Origin: Trogon surrucura
Taxonomy: Eukaryota > Chordata > Aves > Trogoniformes > Trogonidae
Direction of reading: 5' to 3'
Assembly: GCA_020746105.1 (NCBI GenBank)
Contig: CM036618.1
Coordinates: 111,855,308 to 111,919,307 of the forward strand
Length of the DNA stretch: 64,000 nucleotides
The position numbers were made by a program, and so were the translations under genes. Within the stretch, counting starts at the first letter, position 1. The number at the start of each line of letters is the position of its first letter. The notes beneath the pieces were generated by a model. The model was not told the origin of the DNA. It ran no database searches and worked only from the letters and a program-made list of their open reading frames with translations. Positions 26,701 through 38,720 of the stretch are shown piece by piece.

Positions 26701-27410
26701 TCTCACTCTAGGTGAAAGCAGTATTCACTCAAAAATCAAAAGAGAAAAATAAAATGACCCTATACATAACACATGACAACATGGAGCAAAGACTTCTTAA
26801 CTTCTACTCTTTATTCAAAGCCTACTTAAATTCCCTGACTTCAGCTGACTTTGGGTAAGTTTCTAAAACTCTTTGGACATTGCCTTTACTAAACTGTTAA
26901 TCAGTTTATTTTTTTTAATACCATCAATACAAACAAAAGAAGAATAAGCTTCTAAATTTAGCAATAACATCTGCATAACAAAGGCAGACATGCAGTTGCA
27001 ACCCTTAGCTGTGTTCCAGGTCTATGGTGAGAATGTGACAAGGGATAAAAAAATAATTAATTAAAACTTAAACAAAGCTTATGATCTTCAGTGAGAAAAA
27101 ATCAAATTATACAGTAGAACTGTAATCTACAGTACTGAAGTATGCAATTATACATGTAATTGCAAAAACTACAATACTAAACATTTTTAGAGTATGTGAT
27201 ATGCAGAAGGAATTCTTTTTAATGTAATCAAAACTCTTGAAATGGAGAGTAAGAAGATCCCAGGAGGAATAAGTGTAGCATATTCACAATCCTGCAAAGT
27301 TCTGCTTCACTATTTATTGTATAAATTAATGGCAAGTATCCATTAAATTGTACAAAGTGTGCAGTACAGTAGTGCATATCCTTGTGTATATCATACAACT
27401 CCTTGATCAA
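23760..27410. other. AT-rich unique sequence, no established gene
   Basis: Nothing recognisable except the exon-like segment at 26712. A segment at 25862 follows a good acceptor (TTTCTTATTGCAG) and stays open about 50 codons in one frame, but it has no clear donor. It was not called. Confidence 0.5.
26712..26854 (+). other. Candidate exon 3 of an unrecognised plus-strand gene (hypothesis)
   Basis: Acceptor CTCACTCTAG and a near-perfect donor TTTGG/GTAAGT bound 143 bp open for 47 codons plus two bases. The peptide contains THDNMEQRLLNFYSLFKAYL, a leucine/phenylalanine-rich stretch likely to form an amphipathic helix. The two trailing bases (GG) join the leading G of the candidate exon at 44746 to make a glycine codon, keeping the frame open over about 95 codons. 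I cannot assign a family. This and the 44.7-kb segment are the best-supported pair in the chain. Confidence 0.3.
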
Positions 27411-27415
27411 TGTAT
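27411..27415. repeat. Target-site duplication of the solo LTR, left copy (TGTAT)
   Basis: TGTAT abuts the element start at 27416. The same five bases abut its other end at 27998-28002. A 5-bp duplication is what ERVL-like insertions usually leave. Confidence 0.7.
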
Positions 27416-27540
27416 TATGGTGGTTTGGCCCTGACTGGAGGCCAGGAGCTCACCAAAGCCGCTCCATCACTCCCCTTTTTAGATGGACAGGGGAGAGAGA
27501 GAAGATGTAACAAGAGGCCCGTGGGTTAAGATAAAAGCAG

Positions 27541-27546
27541 TTTAAT
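27541..27546 (-). promoter_or_regulatory. LTR polyadenylation signal (ATTAAA)
   Basis: TTTAAT on the plus strand reads ATTAAA on the minus strand, in the R/U5 part of the solo LTR and about 180 bases downstream of its TATA box. ATTAAA is the commonest variant of AATAAA. It is followed by the T-rich CTGCTTTTATC. Confidence 0.6.
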
Positions 27547-27724
27547 ACAGCAAAAGCAAAGACCGCACATGGAAGCGAAGCCAAACAAAGATTATTCTCT
27601 ACTTCCCATCAGTGGGCAATGTCTGGCCGCTTCCCCAGGAAGCAGGGCTCCAGTACGCGTAGCGGTTGCTCTGGAGGACAAACACAAACAGCGAATGCCC
27701 CCCCACTTCCCTCTTCCTTCTCTC

Positions 27725-27732
27725 TTTTATAT
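27725..27732 (-). promoter_or_regulatory. LTR TATA box
   Basis: The complement reads ATATAAAA, preceded by GATGTCAGCTCAG. This is the expected core promoter of the LTR, directed toward lower coordinates. Whether it is still active cannot be judged here. Confidence 0.6.
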
Positions 27733-27997
27733 CTGAGCTGACATCATATGGTATGTAATACCCCTTTGGTCAGTCTGGGTCAGCTGGCCCGGCTGTGTCT
27801 GCTCCCGAGATGTTGCCCACCCCCAGCCTGCTGTTGGGGGAACGCTGGAAAACCACAGCCTTGGTGCTGTGAGCACTGCTCAGCAGTAACCAAAACACTG
27901 GGGTGCTGTCAACACTCTTCTAGCTATCGCTCCAAAAACACAGCACTGTGAGAGCTGCTGTGAGAAAATTAACTCCATCTCAGCCTGACCCAACACA

Positions 27998-28002
27998 TGT
28001 AT
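27998..28002. repeat. Target-site duplication of the solo LTR, right copy (TGTAT)
   Basis: This is an identical copy of 27411-27415 directly after the element. It fixes the element ends to the base if TGTGTTGG is taken as the LTR start. Confidence 0.7.
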
Positions 28003-28546
28003 ACATGAGAGATGTTCACACTTTTTGTGAGTAATTACGGCTTTGCTAATTTTACCAAATGATTTAACCACAACCTTATGATCCAATTATACACGGTATT
28101 TAATACGTACAAAGTTATAGGATTAGTTACCACTGTATCTGGTATATAAGGAATTAGTCTGGTCCAGCTGTCATCTGCGAAAATAAATTCCCAGAGATGA
28201 ACGTGTTTTTAAAAATAATGATTTGAAATGTTTTTACTTGATGTTCTGGAAGTACTTATAAAAATGCTAAATAATTACTTAATCTTTAAAAAATCAATTA
28301 TGCATTTTCTGGCACATAGCATTTGACAATTCATCTGCATAAGACAGCAGAATGCATGTATACACATTTCTGATCCACTTCTAGAAAAGTTAACAAATGA
28401 AGGGTAAAAGGCTTGTGCCATTTCTGTCTTGTGTTTCTGAGCTGACGACATGGTTTTATCTCATGGTTTTCTTCCCTTTGTTTTCTGGTGAATGAATTTG
28501 TATTTGGTTTGTAGAAAAATAGAGAAAATATTTCTCTCTTACAGAA

Positions 28547-29228
28547 TCACACAGAATCACAGAATATATAGGGGTTGGAAGCGACCTCTAGAGATCATCT
28601 AGTCCAAGTCCCCTGCTCGAGCGGGTCACACAGGAACGCGTCCAGGTGGGTTTTGAACGTCTCCAGAGAAGGAGACTCCACAACCTCTCTGGGCAGCCTG
28701 TGCCAGGGCTCTGTCACCCTCAAAGTAAAGAAGTTCCTTCCCATGTTCAATTTTACATCCATTACTTGTCCTGTCGCTCGGCACCACTGAAAAAAAGACT
28801 CTCCCCATCCTCCTGACAGCCACTCTTTAGATATAAGGATTGTTAAGATCCTCCCACAGCCTTCTCAAGACAAAAAAGCCCCAAGTCCTTCAGCCTTTCT
28901 TTATAACAGAGATGTCCTAGTCCCCTAATCATCTTTGTAGCCCTTTCCTGTACCCCCTCCATCAGTTCCCTGTCCTTCTCAAACAAGGGAGCCCAGAACT
29001 GGACACAACACTCCAGATTTGAGCCTCACCAGGGGAGAGAAGAGGGGGAGGATGCACCCCAGGGTGCCCTTGGCCTTCTTGGCCACGAGGGCACATTTCT
29101 GGCTCATGGTCATCCTGCTGTCCACCAAGACTCCCAGGTCTTTTTCCTCAGAGCTGCTTTCCAGCAGATCAGCCCACCCCTAACCTGTACTGATACATGG
29201 GGTTACTCCTCCCCAGGTGCAGTACCCT
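28547..29228 (-). mobile_element. CR1 LINE 3' part, about 680 bp (minus strand)
   Basis: CACAGAATCACACAGAATCA marks the CR1 3' terminus in reverse. The GGGGTTGGAAGCGACCTCTA block and the GGAGACTCCACAACCTCTCT block follow, as in bird CR1 3' UTRs. Further in come GGAGCCCAGAACTGGACACA and, at the truncated end, CCCCAGGTGCAGTACC. The element therefore retains the 3' UTR and the last part of ORF2 only. It lies 550 bp from the solo LTR. Frames of 65-71 codons inside it are not genes. Confidence 0.92.
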
Positions 29229-31869
29229 AGAACAGAATGATGATTCTCATCAATACATCCTGCAGACAAGCAGCAAGCTGGCATGTACACAAACAGAAGA
29301 CACTACATCAAAATTGCAGTTATGGTTGAGTAAACTGTTAGCTATTTGTTCAGAGGCAACTATATTCCCTTATTTAAGAGGTCCATATTACTTAAATAAT
29401 TAGGTGCATATGAATGCACATGTATATCATAACAAACCGCATTCATTTGTTTTAGAACACTCAGAATCCTGCAGGTTTTGGCACTGAAACCAGTTGACCT
29501 ATTTAACTAACAAGGCTTGTCCAGTCCATGAAGTTCAAAGATTTAGTTACAGAAAACAGCACTGCAGTTCACACAGAGATTAAAAATAGGTGTTTTTTTA
29601 CTATCGTGTGAATCTTGCATATTTATTTCAGTTTTAAGAAGACTGTAGTACTTTGTCTCAAACTACAGAAGGGTTTCGCTGAGAGGCGCAAACCAGAAAA
29701 CTAAAAAGTCCAAGTACATAATAACCACGAACGTCTGCTCTCACGAGGAGCTGATCTTCCCACATCTAATTGTGGATTTGATACCAGCTGTTCGTTTCTC
29801 CTTCATTTAAAGCTTCTGCCTTGACTACACGAATGCAGCCAGGGAGAACTGCAGAAAAGGCATTGTGTTGGTGGCTCTTCTTTCCATGAGTGCTTACAAG
29901 AGAAGCTGTCTGAGTGGAAAATTACTTTTTAAAATGGATGGTAGCAATGTTTGCCAGATACTTAAAGGAAACAAATGCTCCCATGGCACTCATAAAGTAC
30001 AGTAAATTATGAATATGATATATCCTCCTACAAATAGTACAGGTTTTTATTAATTTTTAACTTTTTCTAATGCAGGTCTGTTTTCACCAAAACTAGCTAA
30101 GTATTTCCTCGGCTACAAGGTGGATTTGGTCTTGCTAGCTGTTTTTTGAGGTTAGCAGAAATTTTAAGCAGACTTCAGAAGAAGAGGCTTAGATTTTTTT
30201 TTAGTAACATGTTGAGTGTTTTTGATAGACGGGTTCTTTGGTTAAAGGAAACTGAACTTTTTTTTAAAATATGTAAATAAATAGATGAATCAATGCAAAA
30301 CAGAATTTGAAGGCCAACCAGCAACACAAGTCCACAAGTTCAAATGAGCTGAAAATGACGTCTACATTCTGAATTAAAATTAATTGTGCACAGCCACTGA
30401 GTAAGTACATGCTTAGGACATCACCGGCTTCCACCTTTCATTCCACAATTTTTCTGTTACTACCATGTTGTACTAAAACTGGACAAATGCAAAAAATCTA
30501 TTTGTGTTTAAAATTCATGGAAGCTCACCATATCCAGTAGTGCAGCTAAAATGAGCTTATTAAGATTTCTGCTTGTTATGTCCCTGTTCCTTTCAGCTGC
30601 TGTTCAGCATTACAAGCAGATGGGCATTGGCAATAGTGTACGTAGATTAGGATAGTCTGACTTTCAGTGATACCACAGAGCGAAGTACAACAGCTGGGCT
30701 GCCGTTTGATGATTCAGAAAAAATGTGTGAAAAATTATTACTGAAGCAGGGCTCAAACTCTACATATGTTGAACTATCCACATTTATGGAGTTTCTCCAG
30801 CCTGTAATCCAAGAAATCTAAAACAGAGTCCATAACTATTATATATACAAAATAATTTCCATGAACCTGAGCCCTTGTAAGTCACTGGATTAATTTCCAT
30901 TGACCTCAACAGATTTGAATTACACTGATACTGCACACTTAATATGCATAATTTTAGCCAAAAAAAAAACAACAACAAAAAAAAGCACCACGAAAAACGG
31001 AAAAAGAAAACCATCAAGATGTTACTTGTGTAACGTTCAGTACTCTTTCACACGGAAAACTATCAAGAGAAGCTGAAATTTTACTAGCAAGCAATATCAA
31101 ATTTTAGAAGATGCAAATTGATATATGAACAGATCATTCATATTTACATTCTACCTTCAACAAATAAAGCATTTATCTTTTATTTATAAAGTCAATTCCA
31201 GAGGCAAAAGTTTACTTTCAAATTCGAAAAGTTCCTTTGACTCTGCTCTGCATTGTCTCTTTACACAATATTCGAGCGTACGCAAAAGTCCTATGTAGGC
31301 TAAGTACTGTACATGCACTTAGAGTTAATTTTTGTTATAAGGGAGTACAATCAAAATATTCGGTTTTTAAGCAAAGGATGGGGAAAGGAGACAAAGCACA
31401 GAGAGGAGAAGTGTCAAAAGCGCAGAGAAGAGATTCTCATGACCCAGGCTCTAAGCAAAATGTGTGTTTATATTCCATGTAGGAATGCGCTCTGGGTTGC
31501 TTCTGGGCATTTATACACATCCTGCAGTGATTAAAACCACAGCTAACGAATGACAAACTGAAATTATAATGGCAGTATCAAACAGAAGTATGGAATGCTA
31601 ATTTGCAAAAGGAATAAGGCAAACATAGGCTTTCTCATTTGAAATTTCAGGCATCAGGTTGGTCACTGATTCAAACTAGTGACATCCCTGAAATCTAAAA
31701 AAAGACATTTATTAATGATCATATCTGCAGAACGTTATTTTAGTGTCATATCCCATGTTACTTGTACTTCCCATGCCTTGTTTTACTTGCACAGAATCTG
31801 CATAGCTCAAATGCTCAGAGAAAATTACTGTTGCTGTGTACATTGTTATTTCAGGTCATATGCCACTTG

Positions 31870-31992
31870 TTTAGATAGAAGAGGTTGCTAATTAAGCAAT
31901 AACAATTAAGGCACAGGGCATTTCCTGCAGATTAATGACCAACTAGGAGGAGCTGTGCCAAGGATCATTAACCCCAGCCAGTCACTCCTTGC
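31870..31992 (+). repeat. Duplicated ~122-bp element, copy A
   Basis: This aligns with 35912-36033 along its whole length, in the same orientation, with about 80 percent identity by eye. The best conserved core is CAGATTAATGACCAACTAG versus GAGATTAATGACCAGCTAG. Other shared blocks are CAATTAAG, TTTCCTG and CCAGTCACTC. It has no stop-free frame and no CR1 or LTR signature. TAATTAAG and ATTAATGA resemble homeodomain-type AT-rich sites. It may be a duplicated regulatory element or an ancient repeat family. Confidence 0.75.
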
Positions 31993-34207
31993 GATGGGGC
32001 TGGTTTCTTTGAAGAATATTAATGTTCTAAAATAACAAGGATGACTCTGAACATAATATATATGTATACAGGAATGAATCAAGTTAAGTGCATTATGATG
32101 ATTTGTGTAGTAAATTCCAGGTCTTTTCTATTTGCTGGATAACAAAAATGGATAACAAAGACTATTAACCGGTCATTATGTGTTTGAGCTTCTCTAAACT
32201 GCTCTTTTCAGACCTGTTTTCTTGTATGTTTGCCCCTCTGATGACCACTTGTAATTGTGATTATCATCACAAATATCAGCAATTTAGCAAAAACAGGTGC
32301 CTACTAATGCTCTTGGTAAAACGTCTAGACTTCAGAGAAAACAAGGAAGTATTCATTGGCTTTCTTTATGGCTCTTGATGGGCAACTATCTGTGAAACTC
32401 TCCTCTGTGTGATCTGCCAGATTTGCTTTCCAGAGATAAAGAAAGAAGGTGCAACACTGGACCATGCAGGTCTTCATAACTTTGCAGTAAAACACTTCTG
32501 AAGGGATTTAGTTGAAAACAGCGCTACTAAACACTAGCCTGTTGCCAATTACTGTTTTCTCAAATTGTAACGGTTTACCTTTTTATTATCCCTGCAAGAG
32601 ATTCTTTCCTTTCCTCCACACAGCCAATTCTTCTCTGCACCAGCCATTTAAATGGCCTTAATTTAAAATTTAGCCACAAATAACACTCAGCAGAACAGGC
32701 AAAGTGGAAACTTGCTAGGCAGGTAGGTGCAAACGATCAATTACTTCTCCCCTTCCACAAGTAACTTATTGCTTAAGGCTCCCCTCCACAGCCACCTCTT
32801 TCTCAACCCTTCTTCCCTCATCCGCCAGCGGTTTTCACCTCTTTAAATACATTGATTTAAATAAGTAGGTCAGATATGAAGCAACTGTAGCAGTTCTCCG
32901 TCTCCAAGGTGAAATAAGCAGCCATATTCAAAGTCTATTTCTAACTAAATAAACTTCTCTAAGGAAAAGGAATATGACTATAAAATCCTTTTCTGAAAAT
33001 TATATGAGTGTTTAAGACTCTCTCCTTTGTTATATTTCTCTTAATAGTTAAAATATCTGATTACTATCTAACTTTACTCCTAGTGTAGAAGATCATATAT
33101 AAAAACTGAAAAAAATCAGAAGATACGAAACAGCTGCAATAGATGAAGAAAGATTATTGATTTAATAGGAAAATATCTGGAAATGCACTCTTTAATTAGA
33201 GCGTTTGGACTATGACCAGGAGTTTCACCACAGTAGCAGAATAAAATGGAAATATCCTTTTATCATGTGAAAGATTTTGCTATGGACATAGTCTGAGAAT
33301 TACTACCTCAAGTAATTTGGAAAGCTCAGCTGATTAAAAAGGTGACTCAGTCTCAGTGCAAACATGTTTAACTGCAGAACTAGTGTTTTAGCAAGAGAAG
33401 AGTACCAAGAAATTCATTACAGATACAAAGGATTGAGATTTTCAAAATAATGCACTTTTATAAATATTTTTTCCACATGCTTGATTTTCCACATTTTCTA
33501 TCATTTTGTTTTAATAATAAGCAAAGAAACTTCTATAATTATTATTCTAAAGTATCTTAATTTACTTGTAGAAGTAAAATACTCTCATGGTAACATGAAT
33601 CTCCATAATGTGGCTGTAACCCAGAAGCCCGAGTTTTCATTTTGTATACATACCTACATTATATTTGCACTGCCTAAATTATTACAAAAGAAGTGTTAAG
33701 ACTCACGTGAAATCACTATGAGCAATCACAGCAATACAGTATAAAGGTTGAAAAATTCCAAAGAATTTCATCGGAATGAACCAGCACGTTGAGCCTACCT
33801 TTTCACTCTTTCTTGTTTTCTCTTTGCAATGCCCCTTCTTTTCTCATTGGTTTCCCATTAGTGTTTTTGGTCGTTTAAAATGATGGGAACAACATTAATA
33901 AAACACTTCTTGAGCTTAAAGACAGATCGTATTTTCTCTCTAATATAGTATTTGGTTGTTGTCCTGGAACTATGATTCTGTGGCTTGTATGAGTCTTGTT
34001 CATCAAATGTGTTTTTCAGATTATGAGAATGGAGAAAGCAATCATAGAAACTAGAGTCTCCGCTTTCTCATACTTTTAATTATCTTTAAACAGCAGTTAA
34101 AGTTTCCACAGAGATCAGGGTCTTGTGCTCAGTGGAATTACTTAGAAAAATATTTTTCCAAACTTAAAGAATGTTCAAAATCTTAGCTTTTTCTGGCCAT
34201 AAGGAAC

Positions 34208-34241
34208 ATATATATATATAAAGGATATATATATATAAAGG
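34208..34241. repeat. Perfect tandem duplication of a 17-mer, (AT)6AAAGG
   Basis: Two identical, directly adjacent 17-bp units at 34208-34224 and 34225-34241. Each consists of six AT dinucleotides plus AAAGG. It looks like a microsatellite-type slippage product. Confidence 0.85.
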
Positions 34242-35911
34242 ATACTATGGAATACTGCAAATGACTGCAAGAAGAAGGAAAATCTGTCTTAAACTCTGAG
34301 AAGCTTCTGCAAAGCATGAAAATAAAGGTGAATTATGTTTGAATTATTACTGGGTGCTAAAGATGCAGATGCCTCTGTCTAGAGGATTTAATAGGTAGAA
34401 AATGAAATAACTTAAAAAAAAAAAGGTTTCTGACAGTACACTGACGGTGGTAGAACTTTTAACCTCTATATTTTGGACATGAAGATTTATGAAAATCCAC
34501 TAACTGACAGTGCATAAAGTACACTGTATGATATTCCAGTTGAATAAAATGAGTAACTATTTAAATATTGCTTGCTGAGTCATCTGAATTTTCAAACTCT
34601 TCTCAGAAACAGAGGCATTTGAGAAGATTTGTTTTATTTTATGAAATTCTGTAACACTTTAACCATATAACACAGGCAAAATGCAGGAAAAGAAAGAACT
34701 TTAGATTAATCCTTTCTTGAACATCAGTCTTCGACCAAATATTCAGCACTACACAAAATCACACACAGCAGGTAATTCTTTGGGTCTGATCCTATAGTCA
34801 TTTGTGCTAGCATAAATCCTGGAAAAATACACCAGGAAAAAGCCTGTCTTAAAGCAAAACAGATGCTCATTTCTATTGCATTAATTTTGTTTTGCCAATG
34901 ATAGTTGTATCAGAGAGAAGACAATACATTCACTGCATTTTCTGTGCACAATTTCACTATTATTTATGGTTGATTATTCATCCTGGCAGCTAGCTCTATC
35001 ATTTTTCTAGAATTTTTTCACAATCACACTGAAGACAAGAATCTGACTAGCTGAATGCTAATTATTTTAGGAGGAAAAATGTTGAGGAGTTTTTTTCTCT
35101 CTAGAAAGTACAGTTTCATCCAAATGAGGATTTATGTGATAACAAAGGTAGTTTAAAAACACTGTTCGTCTTCATTTGAATTTGGTTTTCTTTTATATAT
35201 AATTTATATTATTTTGCATAATATTGTAGATTACTAGAATATGATTCCTGACAGTCATTGATAAACAATATTTTCTTGTTACCAAAATCAAATATTGCAA
35301 AGTTTCTACATTTCAATTTTGGTTTTACAGAGCGTATCTGTATTTTCTTCAGGACAGAAACCTCTTCCAGACTGAGATACTAAATATCACAGGGAAAATT
35401 AAATCAATTTACCATTGATACTAAGCTATCAATTAATCCAATATCATAGATTAAAATACCTAGCCCATAGATACTAAAGGAAATACATCAATTCCTTCAA
35501 GCTTAGTTATATTTGGCTGCCCTGAGGTTCACAGCTGTATTAAAATAAAGTCTTTCTTCTCTTACTTTCAGCTCCATATTCTCTGAATCAGGAGACAGTT
35601 ACTGACTGGTATTTTAGGCTCTTTTACAACATATGTTATGTAAGAAGCCTGACAGACTTTGCTCGTCTTTACATCTTCAGTTTTGGGGACTACTTTGTTT
35701 AGCCACTTAAGCTGCGGTGATCTGTGACAGCTCTGTGAGTTTTCAGAGTTGGCCATATAATGCTGATAGTGCTGGTCTTAGTATATTTCAAAAGAATATT
35801 AAAAAAAAATAATAATAATTTCACTGTCGCACTGTTCAGTGCAGTACTGCCTGATCCTCATTTAGAGAGAATGATGGTGACTCGGCACATTACTGTTTCA
35901 GCTTAACACTG

Positions 35912-36033
35912 GTTAGATGGAAGACGTTACTAATTATACAATAGCAATTAAGACATGGGGCTTTTCCTGGAGATTAATGACCAGCTAGCAGGAATCTGCG
36001 CAAGGCTTTTAACCCCCACCAGTCACTCACTGC
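35912..36033 (+). repeat. Duplicated ~122-bp element, copy B
   Basis: Partner of 31870-31992, 4 kb downstream and collinear with almost no gaps. Copies this alike with so few indels in otherwise unique AT-rich DNA suggest either a moderately old duplication under constraint or an interspersed family. Weaker similarity may continue past the end (GAAGGATATT versus GAAGAATATT). Confidence 0.75.
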
Positions 36034-36420
36034 ATTGCAGCAGAATCAGATGGCATTCTCTGAAGGATATTGCTTTTCAGAGTGATAAACATGGGTCTGC
36101 ATATGAGTGCAGGGTTTTTTTGCTCACTTACAGGGTATATCTTGCAGCAGCTAATGAAGCTATGAAGTAATTAATGAAAGGCAGATGCACACAGAAAGAA
36201 AATACTGCACCCCCTACAAATACAGCTAAGCGTAGAAAAAACTAACGTTCTAAGATGGATTTCAACTCCTTTAATTCCTTTTAGAGATAGGATCAGATCT
36301 TTCACTGAATTAAATCACACACCACAGACACCCAAATTAGCATTTTAAATCAGAACTAGATTGAGTATTTGCAGGGAGTCCCCCACTCACAACCATTTAT
36401 TATGTGCTGGTTTAGGTATT

Positions 36421-36445
36421 GAATGCATCACTGTGTGATGCATTC
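36421..36445. repeat. Perfect 11-bp inverted repeat with 3-base loop
   Basis: GAATGCATCAC, loop TGT, then GTGATGCATTC. All 11 pairs match. The arms contain ATGCAT, itself palindromic. It may form a stem-loop or be a dimeric binding site. Confidence 0.85.
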
Positions 36446-37957
36446 TGGATGAAGCTGAAGAAGAAGCCTCTCCCTAATTCATGTCTCCCATCACTGGAAA
36501 GTGGGAAGCTGAAACTAAGTGCAGAGGGAACCTAATACTTAAGCCCATAAAATTTCTCAGCAACATTAGAAAACCCCCTCAAGTCATGTTGTTAAAAAAG
36601 ACAGTTATTGAAACTACCTTACCACTGCTGCTTACACTTCCAAACTGACCCGCGACAAATATCTGAGCTCCTCCTGCCATTCAAAGTGCGTCTTCTTTAC
36701 TAACCTTCCTCCCTTTTGCAGTCTATACCCAGTCCTAGTCCTTCATTCCTATTAATTTCTTTTCCTCCTCTATTTTGATTTTCCTTTTTTTTTTCTATTT
36801 TGTCCCCTTTAAACTTAAAATAGGTATCTCTCTTCGCAGCAACAATTCTAAGGCAGCCTGACCTGTGAATCCAAAATAAATCACCTATACTTATCTGGCT
36901 GTGAAAGGAAGAGGTTGAGGGTTTACAAACCTCAAGGAAGGAAGAAGTTGAGGGGGAAGAGGTTGATGGACTTCCCTGAAGCAGTACCAAGAGGCGTCCA
37001 GGTGACTTGCTGCTGCTAGACATGAGAGAAAAATGCAGCAGTGTTTCTTCAAGTTTAAAAAAATTAAGGTGGGCTTTCTGAAAGTCTGAGACATTAACTA
37101 CCAAACCAGGCCAGACTCCTTTATTTGTGTTTTGATGTCACTTTTGGAAGTGAGAACCTGACTGAACTGCCAGCCAAGGTGAACTCCTGGTTTCTGCATC
37201 TCAGCATGTGTCTGGGGCAGCAGAGGCAGAAGGGCAGCAGCTGTTGCAAGGCTGGTGCCATCAGCAGAGGTCATCTCTGATGGTTCAGCAGGAGGATATC
37301 CCTGAACACTGAGGCACCAGTCCTGTACTCCCATCAGCAACCTGGTCATGCCATCCTTTTTCATGGCTTATGGCAGTGCAATAACATGATGTGGCTCACT
37401 AGGTAAATAAGTGTGTCAGAAAAATAGACTGCTGCTATCTTTAAATGTCTTCTTGTTGTTGGGAGCTGCTGGAAGTCTCTTCTGCATGGTAGCTCTCCCA
37501 TAGTCCAGTCCCCTGGCCAGTAATGAGCAGTTTGCTTAGCGTGAGGCAGAAAATTAAAGCCCACTGCAGCATTCACACCTGTGCAGCCCATTCCCCTCTC
37601 TGCATGCCAGAGGCCATGCCAGTGCTGGCATCAAAATGGCACAGGTGGCCTCCCTCTTGCCCAAAACTGGCACAGCAATTTATGGTCGACGGTTTTCAAT
37701 TTATCTACCATGAGAAGTTCTGGCCTGCTGAGGAGCAATTGCAGTGAGCCATGGCTCCACAGCTGTTCTGGCTGCTCTTTTCACCACATGGGCATTGTGC
37801 CTCTGCTCTTATTAATCCTGAGGCCGGGCTTGCCATGGCACATTACAGGTTTTACTAAGGCTCATGCTGGTCTCCTCTTTAACAGCATTTCTGCCATCGA
37901 CCATGTTGTCTCCCGACTTGCAGTTGTGTTTCTGGAGGCCATTCTTGGCTGTCAGCG

Positions 37958-37976
37958 CTGTGACGTGCTGTCACAG
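37958..37976. repeat. Perfect 7-bp inverted repeat at the start of the CpG-rich core
   Basis: CTGTGAC, loop GTGCT, then GTCACAG. The first arm runs into TGACGT, a CRE-like hexamer. It lies just before the CpG-rich stretch. Confidence 0.6.
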
Positions 37977-38199
37977 TAATGAAGCGTGACATGAGGAATT
38001 CAGGCGACCTGCTGCCACACCATTTCCCAGCCTCGGCGTTCTGGCCGGCAGCACCCGTGCTTGGTGGCGTGGAAGAGGAGCGGAAGGCAGAGAGAGGGGC
38101 CTGAAGCCGAGGCCAGGCGCGAGAGGAGACAGCTGAGGGAGTGAGGCCTCGGGCCTTGCGCAGAGCAGGGCCTGTAGGGGTGGGAGGGCCTTCCTGAGG

Positions 38200-38720
38200 G
38201 AACAAGCAACAGCTGCTATAGCCCTGGAGAGGGGGAAACTAGAGCATCACAGGGGCAGGTGCCTGGGGAACAGCTGCTGAGGGCTGAGAAAAGGGGCTCC
38301 AGGCAGGCGGTGCAGGCCTGGGGCCTGGGAAGGCCCTGCGGAGGCCAGGTGGGTGCAGGCAGAGGGTCCGAAACCAAAGGCATGGGGGGCAGGAAGGCGC
38401 CAGCTGCTGCTGCTGAGGCAAGTCCAAGGAAGCAGCCGAAGGCAGGGACTGGCTCTGGAGCAGTGGCAGAGGAGAAGGCACCCCGGCTCTGTGCCAGGGC
38501 ACAGGGCAGAGGCCTGGGAAGAAAAGGGACACAGTGTTCAGCAGGGGCCAGGGGCTCCGCAGGGCAGAGCCAGACAGCTGCTGAGGGCAGGGAGAGGTAC
38601 CAGGAGCCAAAAGAGAGTCCTGGGAACACGGGGAAACAGCTGAAGTGGGTTGGATGGGATGGCAGAGCTGAAAACAGAGGCTTTGGGGGGTGAGGAAGGG
38701 CACAGCTGCTGAGGGATTGA
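38200..38720 (+). repeat. Degenerate repeats of an ACAGCTGCTGAGG motif
   Basis: CAGCTGCT recurs near 38208, 38270, 38400, 38573 and 38703, usually followed by GAGG, in G-rich DNA. Spacing is irregular, from about 60 to 170 bp. This suggests a decayed tandem array or chance reuse of a CAGCTG-rich composition. It creates overlapping frames of 144 codons on plus and 173-188 codons on minus that I do not regard as coding. Confidence 0.4.

Larger units (their letters stand above)
27416..27997 (-). mobile_element. Solo LTR of an avian ERVL-like endogenous retrovirus (minus strand)
   Basis: Read on the minus strand, the 582-bp element starts TGTGTTGGGTC and ends CCAAACCACCATA. The last bases would be CACA in an unmutated TG...CA terminus. 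It has LTR layout. U3 contains a GATGGAGTTAATTTTC stretch and a TATA box (complement of 27725-27732). ATTAAA, a polyadenylation signal variant, lies at the complement of 27541-27546. A U5 with ACGGGCCTCTTGTTACATC follows. No internal viral genes flank it, so it is a solo LTR left by LTR-LTR recombination. It is less decayed than the relative at 15.5 kb. Confidence 0.9.
29230..37090. other. AT-rich unique region with two structured elements
   Basis: I see no established gene here. The stretch holds a duplicated ~122-bp element (31870 and 35912), a duplicated 17-mer at 34.2 kb and a perfect inverted repeat at 36421. A 62-codon minus-strand frame at 35568-35756 (starting MANSENSQSCHRSPQLKWL) is unremarkable in length. 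Confidence 0.5.

Noticed and set aside
36700-37104. Minus-strand frame of 134 codons with repeated STSS-type segments
   Set aside because: The repeats come from short GAAG/GTTGAGG-type DNA repeats. Lysine-rich low-complexity end; no homology recognised.
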